Below, one piece after another: positions 5,486 to 5,850 of a DNA stretch of 5,850 nt. The stretch is from the NCBI GenBank assembly GCA_025357975.1, contig JANYKY010000371.1, positions 1 to 5,850 on the forward strand. The letters run 5' to 3'. How positions within the stretch are numbered: position 1 is the stretch's first letter; each line of letters opens with the position of its first letter. The notes under the pieces were generated by a model, which saw nothing but the letters and a program-made list of their open reading frames with translations, made no database searches and was not told the origin of the DNA. The DNA is from Gemmatimonadaceae bacterium (lineage in GTDB: Bacteria > Gemmatimonadota > Gemmatimonadetes > Gemmatimonadales > Gemmatimonadaceae). The position numbers and the translations under genes are program-made.

Positions 5486-5782
5486 TTATGCCCTCTTGCT
5501 CGAGCGGGTCGCACCCGACTTGGTCCGGCGCACGCGGCGCGTTTTTGCGCCACCCGCCTTCGGCTTCGCGTCAGTCAAATGTGCCTGTGCGATTCCGATA
5601 ATCTTCTCCTTCAGCACGGTCTTGAGCCGCGCAACATCCTTGCGAACCACACGCAGCCTGAGTGGATCTTCGAGAGTTTCAGTTCCAGCCCGGAACTTGA
5701 GTCGAAAACGCTCTTCCTCGAGCTCAGCGATACGCTTGTTGATGTCGCCCTCGTTCATGTCACGAATCTCACTGCTAAGCAT
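5486..5782 (-). CDS. rpmC: 50S ribosomal protein L29 with basic C-terminal tail
   Basis: L29 (uL29) is a two-helix protein at the exit-tunnel rim beside L23, near where trigger factor and SRP dock. The core covers residues 1-68: MLSSEIRDMNEGDINKRI, then ELEEERFRLKFRAGTETLEDPLRLR at about 20-44 and VRKDVARLKTVLKEK at about 46-60. Usual length is about 65; here it is 98, with about 27 extra residues rich in Lys, Arg, Ala and Ser (AKPKAGGAKTRRVRRTK and onward). I chose the ATG at 5782 because AGGAGG lies 9 nt upstream. An in-frame GTG at 5800 would place the SD inside the gene and is less likely. The start overlaps the rplP stop by 8 nt (ATGCTTAG). Confidence 0.96.
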   Translation of the reverse strand: MLSSEIRDMNEGDINKRIAELEEERFRLKFRAGTETLEDPLRLRVVRKDVARLKTVLKEKIIGIAQAHLTDAKPKAGGAKTRRVRRTKSGATRSSKRA

Positions 5783-5850
5783 CAGTGTGCGCCTCCTCAC
5801 GAGCCACGAACTTGGTTTTTACCCCGAGCTTGGCGCCGGCAAGTGCCATT
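5775..5850 (-). CDS. rplP: 50S ribosomal protein L16, C-terminal end only
   Basis: L16 (uL16) sits near the A site and peptidyl transferase centre of the large subunit. Only the last 24 codons are in the window, reading MALAGAKLGVKTKFVAREEA then HTDA and a TAG stop at 5777-5775. This matches the L16 C-terminus, where an A-x-AKLPIKTxFV-type segment closes the protein; the extra REEAHTDA is a slightly longer end. The position directly upstream of rpmC, overlapping it by 8 nt, is the canonical S10 operon layout. The gene continues beyond the right edge, and the first M seen here is internal, not a start. Confidence 0.93.
   Translation of the reverse strand, partial: MALAGAKLGVKTKFVAREEAHTDA
5792..5798 (-). 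promoter_or_regulatory. Ribosome binding site of rpmC
   Basis: GAGGAGG inside the last codons of rplP (it encodes part of the ARE-E-A segment), with a 9-nt spacer before the ATG at 5782. It decides the L29 start against the upstream in-frame GTG at 5800. Confidence 0.8.

Noticed and set aside
5783..5800. Upstream GTG start for L29 (six extra residues)
   Set aside because: The GTG overlaps the SD that serves the ATG at 5782, and the added residues do not match the L29 N-terminus.
1..5850. CRISPR array, tRNA/rRNA gene, insertion sequence or defence system
   Set aside because: No spaced direct repeats, RNA gene signatures or non-ribosomal coding regions were seen; the window is fully explained by the ribosomal operon and secY.

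Overview
The window holds one continuous stretch of a bacterial ribosomal protein operon (the S10/spc block), with every gene on the minus strand. Read in transcription order (high to low coordinates) it runs: end of rplP (L16), rpmC (L29), rpsQ (S17), rplN (L14), rplX (L24), rplE (L5), rpsN (S14, zinc-ribbon type), rpsH (S8), rplF (L6), rplR (L18), rpsE (S5), rpmD (L30), rplO (L15), then the start of secY. This is the canonical bacterial order with no insertions and no missing members. The plus strand carries no credible gene except a short duplicated piece of secY at the left edge.

The genes are packed tightly. Junctions are 8-nt overlaps (rplP/rpmC, rpsE/rpmD), a 1-nt TAATG overlap (rplF/rplR) or gaps of 1 to 14 nt for most others. 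Longer gaps follow rplE (37 nt) and rpsQ (42 nt), and the longest (118 nt) lies between rpsN and rpsH. Most starts have a clear Shine-Dalgarno (SD) sequence, and these settle several unusual starts: TTG for rpmD, GTG for rplO, and an ATG for rpmC downstream of a tempting GTG. No promoter or terminator is evident, as expected inside a long co-transcribed operon.

Two things stand out. First, several proteins carry extra segments outside the conserved cores. S5 has a roughly 100-residue N-terminal Gly/Arg-rich (RGG-like) domain, L5 a roughly 50-residue Lys/Ala-rich leader, L24 and L30 N-terminal extensions of about 25 residues, L15 one of about 18, and L29 a basic C-terminal tail. Second, the left edge is a perfect 119-bp inverted repeat (1-119 versus 231-349) lying inside secY. 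It breaks the secY reading frame after about residue 106 and looks like a fold-back (chimeric) contig end rather than natural sequence.

The organism is a bacterium with fairly high GC content and a zinc-binding C-type S14. Unusual terminal extensions in a GC-rich genome would fit a little-studied phylum such as Gemmatimonadota, but that placement is a guess. Together the gene products build both ribosomal subunits: the 5S rRNA/central protuberance proteins L5 and L18, the exit-tunnel rim proteins L24 and L29, decoding-side proteins S5 and S8, and SecY, the membrane channel for nascent secreted proteins.
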